A model generated the notes under the pieces. The model was not told where the DNA came from. It searched no databases and was given only the letters and a program-made list of their open reading frames with translations. A stretch of 64,000 nt of DNA from Cladopsammia gracilis (taxonomy: Eukaryota > Cnidaria > Anthozoa > Scleractinia > Dendrophylliidae), in NCBI GenBank assembly GCA_022457155.1, contig JAJGOT010000202.1, positions 1,292,001-1,356,000 of the forward strand, read 5' to 3'. This document shows positions 10,974 to 23,283 of this stretch, piece by piece; position 1 is the stretch's first letter; every line of letters starts with the position of its first letter. The translations under genes were made by a program, and so were the position numbers.

Positions 10974-11924
10974 ATGAACAACTCCACTTACGAGGTCTTC
11001 ACTCATCATGATAACGACATGCGAGTTTCATATGCACTGAAGGCAGCGCTGTACATGGTCATTTCAGTTGCTGCCTTTTTATCTGTTATCGGCAATAGTT
11101 TAGAGATCATAACGTTTCTACGAACACAAAGCCTCCGGACCAGCACTAACCACTACATCACTAGCATGGCAGTCTCGGATCTGCTTTTTATTACCAGTAA
11201 CTGGATTCAATACTCAATAAGCAGATTTTCAGTTTTTGAAGATGCCTTGACTCCATTCGTATGCAAACTTTGTTCATTCTCAGCGCCTGTTTCGTATTTA
11301 GTATCAATTGCAAGTCTTGTACTCGTTTCCGTGGATAGATTTGTCGCTATTGTGTTTCCTATGAAAGTATCCATAATAACGGGAAGGATAAGGGCAATTT
11401 TCATTTTACTAACGTGGATTGTACCGATGGGACTCTTTAGTCCAAATTTGTATCTTTCAAGACCGGCAAAAGAAGCTGAAAAACCATGGCTTTGTTCTAC
11501 AAGCCAGACAAAGGTACCACTAAATACCGCTTACACTAAGATTGGGGTCGTGTTTTTTTACTTAGTCCCTCTTTTTACCATCGCTATACTCAACTCTTTG
11601 ATCATAAACTCCCTACGGAAGACAAATCCTATGATCCAAGGAAACAGCCAGAGTAACATAACAAGACATAAGCGGAATAAGCGAACAATGAAGATGTTAA
11701 TTTTGATCGTTGTTTCCTTTTTCTTGTGTTGGACCCCTCACAACATCAGTGTATTTTTGAACGATTTTAAAATGTATGTTCTCGAAATTCTTCACATTGT
11801 ATGTAGCTTCATCTTTCCATTTTTTAATACCCTTGTCAATCCTGTTATAATTTTTACGTTTAGCTCAAACTACCGACATGCACTGAACAATTGTTGTTTT
11901 TGTAAAGTGCAATCCTTGTGTTAG
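10974..11924 (+). CDS. Class-A GPCR, copy 2, full length
   Basis: Receptor of 316 aa with the full C-terminal tail ...NCCFCKVQSLC, whose cysteines may be palmitoylated. All class-A landmarks listed for copy 1 are kept, including DRF and CWTP. It differs from copy 1 at a scatter of sites and shares several with copy 5 only: KVSIITGR after TM3, NLYLSRP after TM4, KIGVVFFYL at the start of TM5 and YLVSIAS in TM3. It starts at the ATG at 10974; the in-frame extension upstream begins at GTG. The gene looks intact. Confidence 0.85.
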   Translation: MNNSTYEVFTHHDNDMRVSYALKAALYMVISVAAFLSVIGNSLEIITFLRTQSLRTSTNHYITSMAVSDLLFITSNWIQYSISRFSVFEDALTPFVCKLCSFSAPVSYLVSIASLVLVSVDRFVAIVFPMKVSIITGRIRAIFILLTWIVPMGLFSPNLYLSRPAKEAEKPWLCSTSQTKVPLNTAYTKIGVVFFYLVPLFTIAILNSLIINSLRKTNPMIQGNSQSNITRHKRNKRTMKMLILIVVSFFLCWTPHNISVFLNDFKMYVLEILHIVCSFIFPFFNTLVNPVIIFTFSSNYRHALNNCCFCKVQSLC

Positions 11925-12540
11925 AACTGAACAAGCGGTGCGCGAAGAAAATCTTGAACTTCCAGAGGTAAATGTACAGTGATTGTTAAGGTTCGAAAAT
12001 TGTTAGTGTTGAAACCTTTAAAGGGACACAATATATCACTGAAGAATCAACGAGAAAGAGATCATTAAAGTAATACTATGTTTATTCGGCTGTTATGTTT
12101 ACTGTCATGTTTTTCTTCAATTATTCACGTATTTTAGCTGCCCGAAAGTTACGGCCTCTTTAGTTGGGCCGAATTCCGAAAGTAACAAGGGCCGCTCGTA
12201 CTTTCCGAACTCTATTACGGTACTCATTCTATTTAATCAAAAGCCTACATTTTTAGCACTAAAGATACAGCCTGAAGATATTGCAATTTTTGAACGAGAG
12301 ATATTCTGAACAAAGCTTTTCAATCCTTCTTAAATTATTCCGTCAGCAACAAGAGGCTACTATTGTAGCCTACACTCATGCGCTTGCGTAAGCAAGTTTT
12401 ATGGTTTGTTTTGAACGGGTCACGCACCCCTTCCCCCCTCAACGAAGTTTGCGTGACACACTAAAGAAGACGCTTAAACACGTTTTTAAGTCGTGAATAC
12501 GCTTATTGTGATTACTGGAGAAAAGTCACTCGCTCATCGT

Positions 12541-12661
12541 AAACTTTAGGAACACTGTTTGACATGCGCCGGTTCTCGTCTGATCACCGAAGTTAAGCCC
12601 TGTCGGGCGAGGTTAGTACTTGGATGGGTGACCGCTTGGGAATACCTCGTGTCGTAGGCTT
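12541..12661 (+). pseudogene. 5S rRNA-derived sequence
   Basis: The last 95 bases follow eukaryotic 5S rRNA closely: TCTCGTCTGATCACCGAAGTTAAG, then GGTTAGTACTTGGATGGG and GGGAATAC...GTAGGCTT. The internal promoter regions (A box and C box positions) are kept. The first 25 or so bases are degenerate, and a T-rich stretch follows. It is a 5S pseudogene or the head of a 5S-derived SINE; it lies alone inside a transposon-like insertion, not in a 5S array. Confidence 0.75.
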
Positions 12662-13849
12662 ATCATTTTTCTTTCCTTCACTCCCTTTCATTTTTCATTT
12701 TTTTTGGTACCGTCAAGGAGCCACTTGTCCTGAGGAGGGCAAACTGAAGCCAAACGGTCATGAAAACATAGCATACCTTCGACGATATTCCAACGACAAC
12801 GAATGGGCGACAAAGTTTGTCCGTAATTTTCATTTTCGCTAGTGTAAACACATTCCTTCGTGTTAATACTAGCTACGCACGAAGGTTTTAAGGTTTTAGA
12901 GATCTTCTTTGGTAAAATATATTGATACGTGGATCTGCAACATAAGGGAAGTACCTTGTGTAGGGTAGGAAAAGGTCCCCGATGGTTGTTTCATTTTCAC
13001 GACTTGGCTCGCAAGGAGCCTTTGATCTGTCTCGATTTGAATATTTAATTTATTGATTCCCGATCAAATACACACTCGTCTTTTATTTCCCAAACCGTGA
13101 CTTATTCCCGTTACATTTGAAAAGACTACTTTTAAAAGCAATGAAATCAGCAAACGACCGGGCTATTTTTTTTTTTTTTCAATTTTAGCGAATCTCAATA
13201 ACAGAATTATGGACAAAAACTTTTACTCGGTCTAGAATGACTAGTATGACTAATTTTCGAATAAAATACACCAGTTGTATCGAAAATTGCCCTAGAAACT
13301 GATTTGGAAATGAAAATTGCAAAACATACACAGACATATTTGCGTAGGCGATGCGTGTGAAGTTAGATATTTTGTTTACATATAAATAATCACATTGTCA
13401 TTACGATTGAATTTTAGCATGTTTTATAATTATTTCCTCAAAACTAACCAGAACACAGAGAAAAGTGAATCACAAATTGATATCAACATAAATTCTCACC
13501 AAAAAATCGCAATTTCTTTTACGGTAAAGTCCCTCATCTGTAAGAAATTTGATCGCCCCGCACTGATAGCAGCGTATGAATTTCCTTGAAGCAAGATTCA
13601 GTTGCTGAAAGTTCTCCTTTTTCTCCACTATAGCGGCTTTGGGTATTCTTTAAAGCTTTCTCTTTTCATTTTGAATATTTTAAATGTGAGTTATTAATGC
13701 GATGACACGAAACTACGGTTTTAAAAACCAAGCACATGCCGAGCGCGGCAGCCATTTTTGTAGAATATGTTGGTGACCCGAGGACCCGGTCACTAAAATA
13801 TGCGTGCATAAATTTGCATGCAAAATCGTGACACAAAAAATAATAAAAA

Positions 13850-13962
13850 TAATAACAAGAAAAACGGAGCCGAAACCTTACCTCATGCCGCTACGCGCAT
13901 GAGTAATAATAACAAGAAAAACGGAGCCGAAACCTTACCTCATGCCGCTACGCGCATGAGTA
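13850..13962. repeat. Direct duplication of 57 bp
   Basis: The stretch AATAACAAGAAAAACGGAGC...GCGCATGAGTAAT occurs twice in a row at the right end of the unit 2 insertion. Each copy carries the terminal hairpin, so the end of the element itself has been duplicated. Confidence 0.7.
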
Positions 13963-14031
13963 ATAAGCAAATCCAAGAGCAATTGCAAATTTAACAATTG
14001 GAAGCATCCGTGGAAACAGCTATAAATGGCG

Positions 14032-14880
14032 TGACCTGGAAAGCGCCGCCGCTCTGTGGTTTACGGAAAAAACCCGACCAAATATAAAGTTATTGTCTTA
14101 GGAAACCGCAGTGAAAACGTTAGCTTTCAATCTGGCGATGTAAACATTCATATTGCTGGTATTTGTCGAAAATAGGCGGCCAAATAAACGCTAGCTATTA
14201 ATAGATTAAAGAAGATACTACCGATAAAGACAAAAGAATTTTTGAATTATTCATTTATACTTCCATACTTTGACTATTGTACCCAAGTTTGGCATCATTG
14301 CAGTAAGAGAAAGACCAAAAAACTAGAAAAAGTAAACGAGAGGGCTCTTCGCTATATTTATATAGACAATCGAACAACTTATGAAGAACGGCTAGTAAGA
14401 ATGGGAGTAGTTAACTTAGAAAGTGGTAGAATACAAGATATGATTCTAACTATAGACACTGAAGTGCCTTAATGATAGAGCTCCATCCCTGAGTGTTAAG
14501 GATTAAATATCCCTCCGTCATTCAAATTATAATTTAAGGGGCGATTACTTACTGAATTTGCCCAAAGTAAATTCAACCAAAAATGGCCTAAAGACTTGGC
14601 ATTAATTTGCTGCAAAAAATGGAATTCTTTAGCTAACAATATGAGAATCCTGACCGGTAGCAAACAATTCATTAAGCAAATTTGCAAATTTCGCTTTGAC
14701 AGCTCATAGTAGTTAGATAATTTTAAGTTTCAATTGTAATCATGAATTTATGATATTTTAATATTTTTATAGTTGTAATTTCTGTTTGCTCTTAGTTTTA
14801 TCTTGTTGTGGAATACCTGCAAACAAGTTTTACAGCTAAGTGTAGCTTCCACGTTGAATAAAGAATTGTTAGTATCGTAA
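14032..14880 (+). pseudogene. LINE reverse-transcriptase relic, unit 2
   Basis: Same relic as in unit 1, without the TA-flanked MITE. The longest readable piece (14242-14470) gives the RT C-terminal region up to ESGRIQDMILTIDTEVP and is broken on both sides. Confidence 0.75.
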
Positions 14881-15831
14881 TTTCTTTTTGTATGACCTGT
14901 TTTTATAGTGAATTTTGTTTAAGTTTTTTTGAGAGAGACAAGACGGAGGTGAACAATAGTTAATCAGTATAAAAACAATATAAAAACAAAAATGAAATAA
15001 AAAAAAATAAATAAAAACTGGAACCTGTTTTAACTGCTGTCATTGTGGTTCAAACGTTTTATAAGGGTCTGGATGGGTTATAACTGATAGCTACGAATTG
15101 GCCATAGTAAAAACAATTGAAAGGAAGAGAATGTTCCTTTGTTTAAAAGGACATAAAAGCACAAATGTTTCTAGACCGCTGTCTCCTCATCAGTGTACTT
15201 GAATGCCGTTAACCAACAGCACGCGCTCACTTATTTGAAATGGTCAACGAACATGCGCGCTGGAAATATGATTATCATAGAGATAGCGTTTCCAAAGCAA
15301 GAAAAGGATATTTTATTTTCATCAAAAGACACGATAAAACCAATTTCTTTCCATGAAACGTAATCTTTTAACCCTAGGACGTACAAATTTCGTATTTTTG
15401 CTAAAAAGCCCTGTATAAAAGGGAGCCTTAAGTGCGTACTATATGTATGTATGTTATATTTCACTTTTTTTAATTATTACTTTTTTTTCGTAATTACAGC
15501 GATTTTAAAACAGCATATTATGAGCAAGTCGACGACGGTTTCGCTTGCCCATCTTGCTAGTTTCCAAATGCATACAAATGTGGAAAAAACTGAGCTATGT
15601 CAATGTTATATTATCGAACAGATGTCAATAAAAGCTTCGAGCCAATCCAAATAAAAATCACAGTATCATAAACTCATTTTAGCTCTGACCTTGAAAAAAT
15701 TGCATATTAGCCTCTAATGGCCTATTTCAGTTCTTCTTCTTATAAAAACAGACCAATGAAATTAACAAAAACACCTTCAGGGTTTTCAATAGCACAAAAA
15801 AAAAATGTTTTTTGCCGCATAGCACTCACGT

Positions 15832-16032
15832 TGAATGATAAATTAAAATTGAGTTAAGATTGAGTGCCGAAAAAATCTGTGAGAAAGACAGTCAGACGTT
15901 TCGGGATAACCCCTTCATCAGTGTTTGTTGAGAACACAAACACTGATTAAGAGGTTATCTGCGAAACGTCTGACTGTCTTTCTCACAGTTTTTTTCGGCG
16001 CTCAATCTTAACTGAATTTCAATTTGTCTTCA
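15832..16032. repeat. 200-bp foldback insert, unit 3
   Basis: Complete palindrome, same as in units 1, 2 and 4. Confidence 0.8.
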
Positions 16033-17045
16033 TGGTTTTGGTCGGATAACCTGATGAAGAAAAACAAGGGAAAGTAATTTAAATTCGCTAACTCCAGCTA
16101 TAATTAGCTTTATAAAAACTGACCATATCTGTAGGAACTATAATTGCTGTCTTTCAAACGTTGAAGATATGAATATATCAGAAAAGTTTTGAACATGTGT
16201 TAGACAATCGGTAGCAAAACTAATTGAAAACTGCTGTAGAGTACCAAGAGAAAATAATCGATCTAGATCATTTTCTATCGAGAGTAGTACTAAAAACTCA
16301 ACGGCTGTTAATTTAGTTTTTCTTTCAGAAAGCAAAATTCAGTTTCAATGCAATCTATTTTGTTTGATCCACTGTAAAAACAACTTGAACCACCTTCGCC
16401 AGATCACATCTATTTAGTAATATAATGAAACTTCAAAGATAGATATGGTATTTATTTAACAATTGTCCGCTTTTGCTTTATCTCCAAGACAGTTCGTGTG
16501 GGGTGTTCCGGCTTTTAATAAAAGGTATTCAATACAAGCTATTTTGTTTATTCATCTGCTAAAACCATTCATTCATTTCAATGCAATCTATTTTGTTTGA
16601 TCCACTGTAAAAACAACTTGAACCACCTTTGCCAGATTAAATACATGTATTTAGTAATAAATTGAAACTTCAAACTCAAGGTTAGATACAGTATTTATTT
16701 AACAATTGTCCACTTTTGTTTTATCTCCAAGACAGTTCGTGTAGGGTGTTCCGGCTTTTAAATAAAAGGTATTTAATACAAGCTGTTTTGCTTATTCATC
16801 TGCTAAAACCATCTTCTTCCTACATTAAAATACCAGAATACCTCAAAGCGCCAATAAGGACTAAAACTGTGTTGCTAATTGCGATACCGGCAACAGGAGT
16901 GCACGTTTTAAAGTCCTTTAAAGCTTTCTGGCGTGTCTCGAGACTGTTCATATCTCACGGATGACACAATTAACAAGTAGTGAACTTCAGGGTATTTCAT
17001 CAAGTCAGAACTCTCACACCTGCACCCAATCTGCGGAACATCAAC

Positions 17046-17996
17046 ATGAACAACTCCACTTACGAGGTATTCGCTCATCATGATAACGAAATGCGAGTTC
17101 CATATGCACTGAAGGCAGCGCTGTACATGGTCATTTCAGTTGCTGCCTTTTTATCTGTTATCGGCAATAGTTTAGAGATCATAACGTTTCTACGAACACA
17201 AAGTCTCCGGACCAGCACTAACCACTACATCACTAGCATGGCAGTCTCGGATCTGCTTTTTATTACCAGTAACTGGATTCAATACTCAATAAGCAGATTT
17301 TCAGTTTTTGAAGATGCCTTGACTCCATTCGTATGCAAACTTTGTTCATTCTCAGCGCCTGTTTCGTATTCAGTATCAATTGCAAGTCTTGTACTCGTTT
17401 CCGTGGACAGATTTGTCGCTATTGTGTTTCCTATGAAAGTATCCATAATAACGGCAAGGATAAGGGCAATTTTTATTTTACTAACGTGGATTGTACCGAT
17501 GGGACTCTTTAGTCCAAATTTGTATCTTGCAAGACCGGCAAAAGAAGCTGAAAAACCATGGCTTTGTTCTACAAGCCAGACAAAGGTACCACTAAATACC
17601 GCTTACACAAAGATCGGGTCCGTGTTTTTTTACTTAGTCCCTCTTTTTACCATCGCTATACTCAATTCTTTGATCATAAACTCCCTACGGAAGACAAATC
17701 CTATGATCCAAGGAAACATCCAGAGTAACATAACAAGACATAAGCGGAATAAGCGAACAATGAAGATGTTAATTTTGATCGTTGTTTCCTTTTTCTTGTG
17801 TTGGACCCCTCACAACATCAGTGTATTTTTAAACGATTTTAAAATGTATGTTCTCGAAATTCTTCACATTGTATGTAGCTTCATCTTTCCATTTTTTAAT
17901 ACCCTTGTCAATCCCGTTATAATTTTTACGTTTAGCTCAAACTACCGACATGCACTGAAGAACTGTTGTTTTTGTAAAGTGCAATCCTTGCGTTAG
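17046..17996 (+). CDS. Class-A GPCR, copy 3, full length
   Basis: Receptor of 316 aa with tail ...NCCFCKVQSLR; the last residue is R where copies 2 and 5 have C. Landmarks are as in copy 1. Residues after TM3 (KVSIITAR) and in TM5 (KIGSVFFYL) are intermediate between the copy 1/4 pair and the copy 2/5 pair, and GNIQSNIT in the third intracellular loop is shared with copy 4. The ATG at 17046 was used. The gene is intact; its 3' flank carries a LINE 3' fragment from 18037. Confidence 0.85.
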   Translation: MNNSTYEVFAHHDNEMRVPYALKAALYMVISVAAFLSVIGNSLEIITFLRTQSLRTSTNHYITSMAVSDLLFITSNWIQYSISRFSVFEDALTPFVCKLCSFSAPVSYSVSIASLVLVSVDRFVAIVFPMKVSIITARIRAIFILLTWIVPMGLFSPNLYLARPAKEAEKPWLCSTSQTKVPLNTAYTKIGSVFFYLVPLFTIAILNSLIINSLRKTNPMIQGNIQSNITRHKRNKRTMKMLILIVVSFFLCWTPHNISVFLNDFKMYVLEILHIVCSFIFPFFNTLVNPVIIFTFSSNYRHALKNCCFCKVQSLR

Positions 17997-18036
17997 AACT
18001 GAACAAGCGGTGCGCGAAGAAAATCTTGAACTTCCA

Positions 18037-18582
18037 ACAACAACAACAACAACAACAACAACACTTTATTAAATAACGAATATTAACGATTTAAATAATA
18101 CCTACCCTACAAATAGTTGAAAAACTAGTCGAGGCGGGTAGATATATTTAAGTTAGGCTTATTACGAGGGTTTAGGTTACAGCAGTTTAGATTACAATAC
18201 TAGTAGATTAAAATAATAAATTAAAAACAGTAAAGAAAGTAGAAAGAGATTACACTATACTGGTCGTAGTTACAGGATTGGTACAGTTTACAAGTTTTTA
18301 ATAATTCAAGATACAAATTTTCTTGTTTGAAAATATTAATAAGCGTTTCATGTATTTGTTTCTTAATAAATAAGTTTCTACTGGCAGATTTTTTGATATT
18401 TTCAGGTAAAGCATTCCATAGCCGCACGCCAAATCGGGAAAATGAATTCTTTAGTTGTTCAAGACGAGAAGACATGACATAAAATTTATTAACAGTTGCT
18501 GATCTGGTGTTGTAGGAATGTATATCTGAGACATGGGGAAATAGATTTTGAATAGGAAGAGGAGCTAACTTGCAGAGCTAAC
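18037..18582 (-). mobile_element. 5'-truncated LINE fragment with (TTG)n tail, unit 3
   Basis: Same fragment and target as at 5341, with CTTCCA at 18031-18036 and 18583-18588. Residues NSFSRFGVRLWNALPENI are readable on the minus strand (within 18400-18475). A small internal deletion separates it from the unit 1 copy. Identical position and target show it was inherited by duplication, not inserted twice. Confidence 0.75.
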
Positions 18583-19016
18583 CTTCCAGAGCTAAATGTA
18601 CAGTGATTGTTAAGGTTCGAAAATTGTTAGGGTTGAAACCCTTAAAGGGACACAATATATCACTGAAGAATCAACGAGAAAGAGATCATTAAAGTAATAC
18701 TATGCTTATTCGGCTGTTATGTTTACTGTCATGTTTTTCTTCAATTATTCACGTATTTTAGCTGCCCGAAAGTTACGGCGCCTTTAGTTGAGCCTGCTAA
18801 TTCCGAAAGTAACAAGGGTAGCTCGTACTTTCCGAACTCTATTCCGGTACTCATTCTATTTAATCAAAAGCCTACATTTTTAGCACTAAAGATACAGCCT
18901 GAAGATATTGCAATTTTTGAACGAGAGATATTCTGAACAAAGCTTTTCAATCCTTCTTAAATTAGTCCGTCAGCTATAAGCAAATCCAAGAGCAAATTCA
19001 ACAATTGGAAGCATAA

Positions 19017-19168
19017 TAGCCTGCGTAGCAAGCGTTCCCGTACGAACGAATTTTTCCGCATTCTGGCCGCGCGAAAATTGGGGCGAGAGCAAAAAATCGG
19101 ACGACGGGGGTGGGAGTGGGGAGATGAGGGAACGCTTGCCTGCAAACCCCACGATTTTGAAAAACGCC
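19017..19168 (+). repeat. Left TIR, Mutator-like element
   Basis: 152 bp, inverted copy at 27195-27346 with few differences. The inner end lies at ATTTTGAAAAACGCC. Confidence 0.8.
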
Positions 19169-19779
19169 CACCGAGTTGTCACGGTTGATTTCATTTGCCG
19201 ATTGACAGCTTGTCAACAAATAAGCCAATTACAGATTACCGGATGTAGAATTTAACTTCCTTCAAAAGCGGTTGAAATCTCTTCACAGATTCATGGAATC
19301 AATAAACCTTCTCGCCATTTCAAAACAATGCCGACTTGAATTAGAAGAAATATCCGTATATTTGCTTGCTTTGACTTATTGAATCCAACACCGGTTAACA
19401 GAGCCGGTGAAATAATTTCCGCTAATAAAAATATAACACTGCTCAGCTCAACTACTCAGCGACTGTACTGCTGTTTGTTTACGGTTATATTATTTCTAGT
19501 TCAAAATCAATCTTCACTTTCCTCGCTATTTTCTGACTTTTCTATGGTACGAGCACTAATCATTCAGCTTCATTTCAGCTTATATTTTGCTGTGACCAAA
19601 ATACAATTCGAATCGGTCCACAAATGCAAATAGATCTTCCCACACTTGCCACTTTCAATTCAACGCCGATAAAAACAAACATTTCTGTAGCTTTTGGACA
19701 TACTCCGTCCTGTACTCTTCTAACGCACAATGTTACAAATATATCTGTTCGTAAAAATATACGTATGTGTTCGTAAAAA

Positions 19780-19823
19780 ACCGCAATTAATTTCGCTGAT
19801 AAAACTCAGCCTCATCAGGCAGT
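19780..19823 (-). ncRNA. Hammerhead ribozyme motif in Penelope pLTR (minus copy)
   Basis: On the minus strand: ACTGC, then CTGATGAG, stem II GCTGA...TCAGC, GAAA, a two-base-pair stem III, then a T at the predicted cleavage site and GCGGT pairing with ACTGC as stem I. All core nucleotides are present. Minimal type-I hammerheads with very short stem III are known from Penelope-like elements. Activity is not shown. Confidence 0.8.
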
Positions 19824-19911
19824 ATCCGCCATCTTGGATTCAAGATATATTTGCACCTTGGTGTATGATGCACCAAGTGTCTTATACCGTTCACGTATTT
19901 CATGTTAGGTT

Positions 19912-22900
19912 TCACGAAGTGCCTCCTTCTTCTTCTAGCACTACTCTTGGTAGTTTAACAAAGTTCCACTCTTTCTTAGTGTTGATAAGGGATTCCCTCG
20001 TCACCCTGTTTATCCTGACACTTTCTGCAATCTGTCTTAACATGGCATCCTTCCCGTACAACCCAGTCACTGACATCTTAAATTCTTGTCGTTCCTTGTC
20101 ACGCTTCTCCACACAATGTCTCCACAGTGCTGATTTTTCGCTTTGATTCTCTAAACCCTCTGCGTGTTCCACTCCTCTCGTATAAGCATTTCTGGCTGTT
20201 TCCCCAATGTACTTATCTCTGCATCCCTGGCATTCAATTTCGTATGTTACACCGTGTGCACTACAGGGACCTTTCCCAGCTTGTTTGCAGACCAAGCAGT
20301 TTTTTCTTTGACAGCTTTGTTGTTTGAACGGATCCGACTTCTGAAGTACATCTTTTAACGTCGTGCCTGTCTTCTCTACCACCTTTATCCGGAAACCCTG
20401 GTCTCTGATTTCTTTTTGGTAATCCTTCTGTAGTCGTGACCCAGGTGTCGCAGGCACGAAAATAACTGCGTCGTCTCCCCCTCTCTTGTACCAGTCCTCT
20501 CTCTTCTTAGCCTTTTCCGTTTCTCTCTCGTTTCTTTTCCACCCTTTCGGTCGGTGCATAGGTCTTTCCCCTTTCTGTTCGGCCTCCTGCCTAGCTCCGT
20601 AAGCCTTGATGGCAGAGTCAACCACCTCGTGTCTAAACGTCTTGTCGTACCCAGAATACTGCATTCTAAGAACCATCTCTTCTACTTTTTGTACTACATT
20701 CGCCCAGGGCAAAAGTGGACTGCAATTTAACAACACACGCAGTACCGCTTGAGACAGCACTGTCGTCTTAACTCTCGTAGACATGGCGGATCTTGCGCCA
20801 ATCAATGCTTTTGATGCTATCTCTTTTGCGTAAAACTCGTACAGTATCACGGACGCCACCTGGTTTAATCCTTGAACCTCCTTCTCTCTCTGCTCGACCC
20901 AGACCTTTAAGTCTAAGATTGGTAGCTTCTTGTCTGGATGCTTCGATGGGTAGTCCACCTCAAGTTTTATCGACGGATGGATACCATCTCCAACCTGCCT
21001 TATCAGTTCCATAGTCCTCTCGTCGGGAGCTCGCTTCTTGTCCTCTTCGACTTTGGTAGTGTCCATGATAATTTCTCCCTCCAGGTATCTTAGTCCTGGT
21101 GCAGTTGCTTTTGCGACAACATTGATGTCATCCACATACCTCAGGTTCATCTTCTGTATAATTCCAACATCGTTAAGCTTGGATGTAAACTGTCGGTCCC
21201 ACCAGATCATAAATATTTGTGCTAAAACTCCTGTCAACTTCAGGCCGATTGGTCCGCCTTTCGTTTGCTTCTTGATCTCGTTGTTGAACGTGTACACATG
21301 GTTCTTCATAATCACTGACAACGCCACGTGTAGCGCTTCTCTCAGCATTAACCTCCTGGCACGTTCATCTGCTTGTTTTTTAGGTGGATTCCACGGTTTG
21401 AAAACGTTTTTCTCTCTTCTCTTCCGTACCACTTGCTGTTATTGTTGTTTTTCTCCCACGTTTAGATTTCCTTGTGGGACACACATCTGCTATGTTTGAT
21501 CTCTGAAGTACTTCCGGTTCGATGTTGATCGCCAGGTAGGGCCCAACCTCTTCGTAGTCAACTCCCTCCACCTGAACACCACTCTCAAAGAAGACATCAC
21601 AAACTCTCTGAATCGTAAAGTCTATATCCAGACTCGGATAGAGTGCCTTCACGTCCGCAGATCCTACAACTAGATCGCTGTCAACCTGCACGCTATTTAC
21701 CTTCTTCATCTCCGCTATCATCTCTTCCGTGCTAACACATACCGCACTGTCTTCCTTTGATTTCCACAATTCTGTCAGTATCATACTAATTATGTGTGAT
21801 AGTCTGTTACTGTAGCTTCCTGCCGCACCACATACAGGTCTAACGGGTGGCCCCTCTATATCATCCTGACACGGTTTGTGGTCTTTCCGCAACCCATATA
21901 GGGGAGGGATCGGGCTGTCTGTACCTATCATGTTGTTTTTTACCCTCGTTTGTTCGTTATTCTCAGTACCAGCACTCAACATACGAACCCATGACACAGC
22001 GTGGGCATTGACCACTTGTTGGAGTTTGTTGTACTCTTCTTCCGTAACATCAGCATCTCCATTTGTGTGTTTTTCGCAAGTGGACTTGAAGTTATCAAAT
22101 TGGTCTACTGAGAAGCGCCCGGACTTGTCTGTTTGGAACACAACTTCCTCCTTGGATTTTAACTTTTCTTTCAATGATCTTAAACCCTCTTTCTCTTCCT
22201 TATTCAGATTGCTCCACTTAGTTTGTCCATTCTTTTCCACATACTCGTTCGTAATTTGGTTTAACCTTCCTTTTAAATTCTGGATTGCAATCTCGATCTG
22301 CTGCTTCTTCCAACGGACCAGGCAGACACACCCTCTTATTGAAGGGAAGGTCGGTCGCTCTCATGTTCCTAAAGTCAAATGACATCTTCTCTTGGTTGTA
22401 AACGGATTTCTTCTCTTCTATTGTGTGATGATTACTTTCACTCTGCTCCTTATTATCTTCAGTCATTTGCTTCGCTTTTGTCCACCTAAGCTTTGCAAGA
22501 CCTTTCTCAACTTCCACTTCACATTCCACTGCGTCAACCTTTTCATATACCGCAAACTTCGGTGGCAGGCTTAAGATCTTTTGTTCTTTTTCACTTACGG
22601 TGGAACCTCCATAGCATCGTGGATCGGATGAAAAATGTGTCGGTATTTCTTTGTCTGCTATGTTTATTCCCTCGATTTCACCAGGCACTCGTCTGACACC
22701 AATGTTTCCATACTTCTGTTCAAGGAACTTAACTTTTCTCTTTCTACTTGCTTTCAGGTCCCTCTTTACTTTAAATTTCTCCCTTCTCCATAAAATATCA
22801 TACCTTCGTTCCACGCCAGCATGGGATATCACGGGCTTCCATCTTCTCCATTCTTTTGTATTCATGTATTGTTCTTTCCTTAAACACCTCCGTGCATCAG

Positions 22901-23183
22901 CTAATTTCCATTTCATGACTCTATTCACCATAGTTTTCTTCTTCTTCCGTGGTAATCCACTACAAACGCTCTTGCACTGTTTCTCGATGGTACTTGTTTC
23001 CACATTTCTTCTCGTCAGATCTCGTAGAAGGTCAACCACATGTCTTGCGTGAACTAGTCTTAAACCTCGTTTGGCTGTGCGTCTCATCGCTTCTAAAACC
23101 TCTTCAGGTTTAGCACATGTTTCGGAAAGTTCTCTCGTCGAAACGATAAAAGAGTTAGAAAGATTTCTGTAGTTTTTGGACAT
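19912..23183 (-). pseudogene. Penelope-like element protein: RT plus GIY-YIG endonuclease (broken)
   Basis: Retroelement protein for target-primed reverse transcription. An N-terminal part (23183 down to 22218, 321 aa, true ATG inside the pLTR) has the MRATDLPFNKRV region. The RT follows (22240 to about 21410) with VRPVCGAAGSYSNRLSH and motif A ADVKALYPSLD. Then come motif B (KGGPIGLKLTG), motif C (RYVDD) and the C-terminal endonuclease with a cysteine-rich linker and YIGETARNAYTRGVEH. Two frame changes break it: one near 22240, which the plus copy shares, and one extra T near 21410, private to this copy. At the second, the minus copy has a run of four T where the sister has three. Confidence 0.85.
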
Positions 23184-23281
23184 ACTCCGTCCTGTACTCT
23201 TCTAACGCACAATGTTAAAAATATATCTGTTCGTAAAAATATACGTATGTGTTCGTAAAAAACCGCAATTAATGTCGCTGA
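23168..23281 (-). repeat. Internal Penelope pLTR remnant
   Basis: Matches the terminal sequence at 19690-19800 and 26285-26400 and contains the start codon region of the minus copy. The hammerhead is lost here: the CTGATGAG half is missing and GAAA reads GACA. This is the seam between the two head-to-head copies. Confidence 0.75.
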
Positions 23282-23283
23282 AA

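Larger units (their letters stand above)
12353..13962. mobile_element. 1.6-kb insertion private to unit 2
   Basis: Units 1, 3 and 5 read GTCAGCTATAAGCAAATCC; in unit 2 about 1.6 kb separates the two halves. The left end (ACAAGAGGCTAC...GTAGCCTACACTCATGCGCTTG) recurs in inverted form at about 37876-37935. The right end is a hairpin (CTCATGCCGCTACGCGCATGAG) like those near 7860 and 48750. It contains a 5S-like sequence and no convincing gene. It is probably a non-autonomous transposon or a composite of two; the superfamily is unresolved. Confidence 0.55.
9690..15237 (+). repeat. Tandem unit 2 (GPCR copy 2)
   Basis: Second unit. Homology starts at about 9690 inside the upstream block and ends exactly where unit 3 begins (15238). 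It is longer than its coding content because of a 1.6-kb insertion (12353-13962). The hairpin-headed element and the LINE 3' fragment found in unit 1 are absent, so it gives the empty site for both. Confidence 0.8.

Noticed and set aside
19379..19633. 84-codon frame in the left arm of the Mutator-like element as transposase remnant
   Set aside because: It begins at TTG, shows no recognisable transposase motif and is short.
21876..22382. 168-codon plus-strand frame
   Set aside because: Antisense of the Penelope reverse transcriptase; the mirrored frame at 23706-24212 has the same cause.
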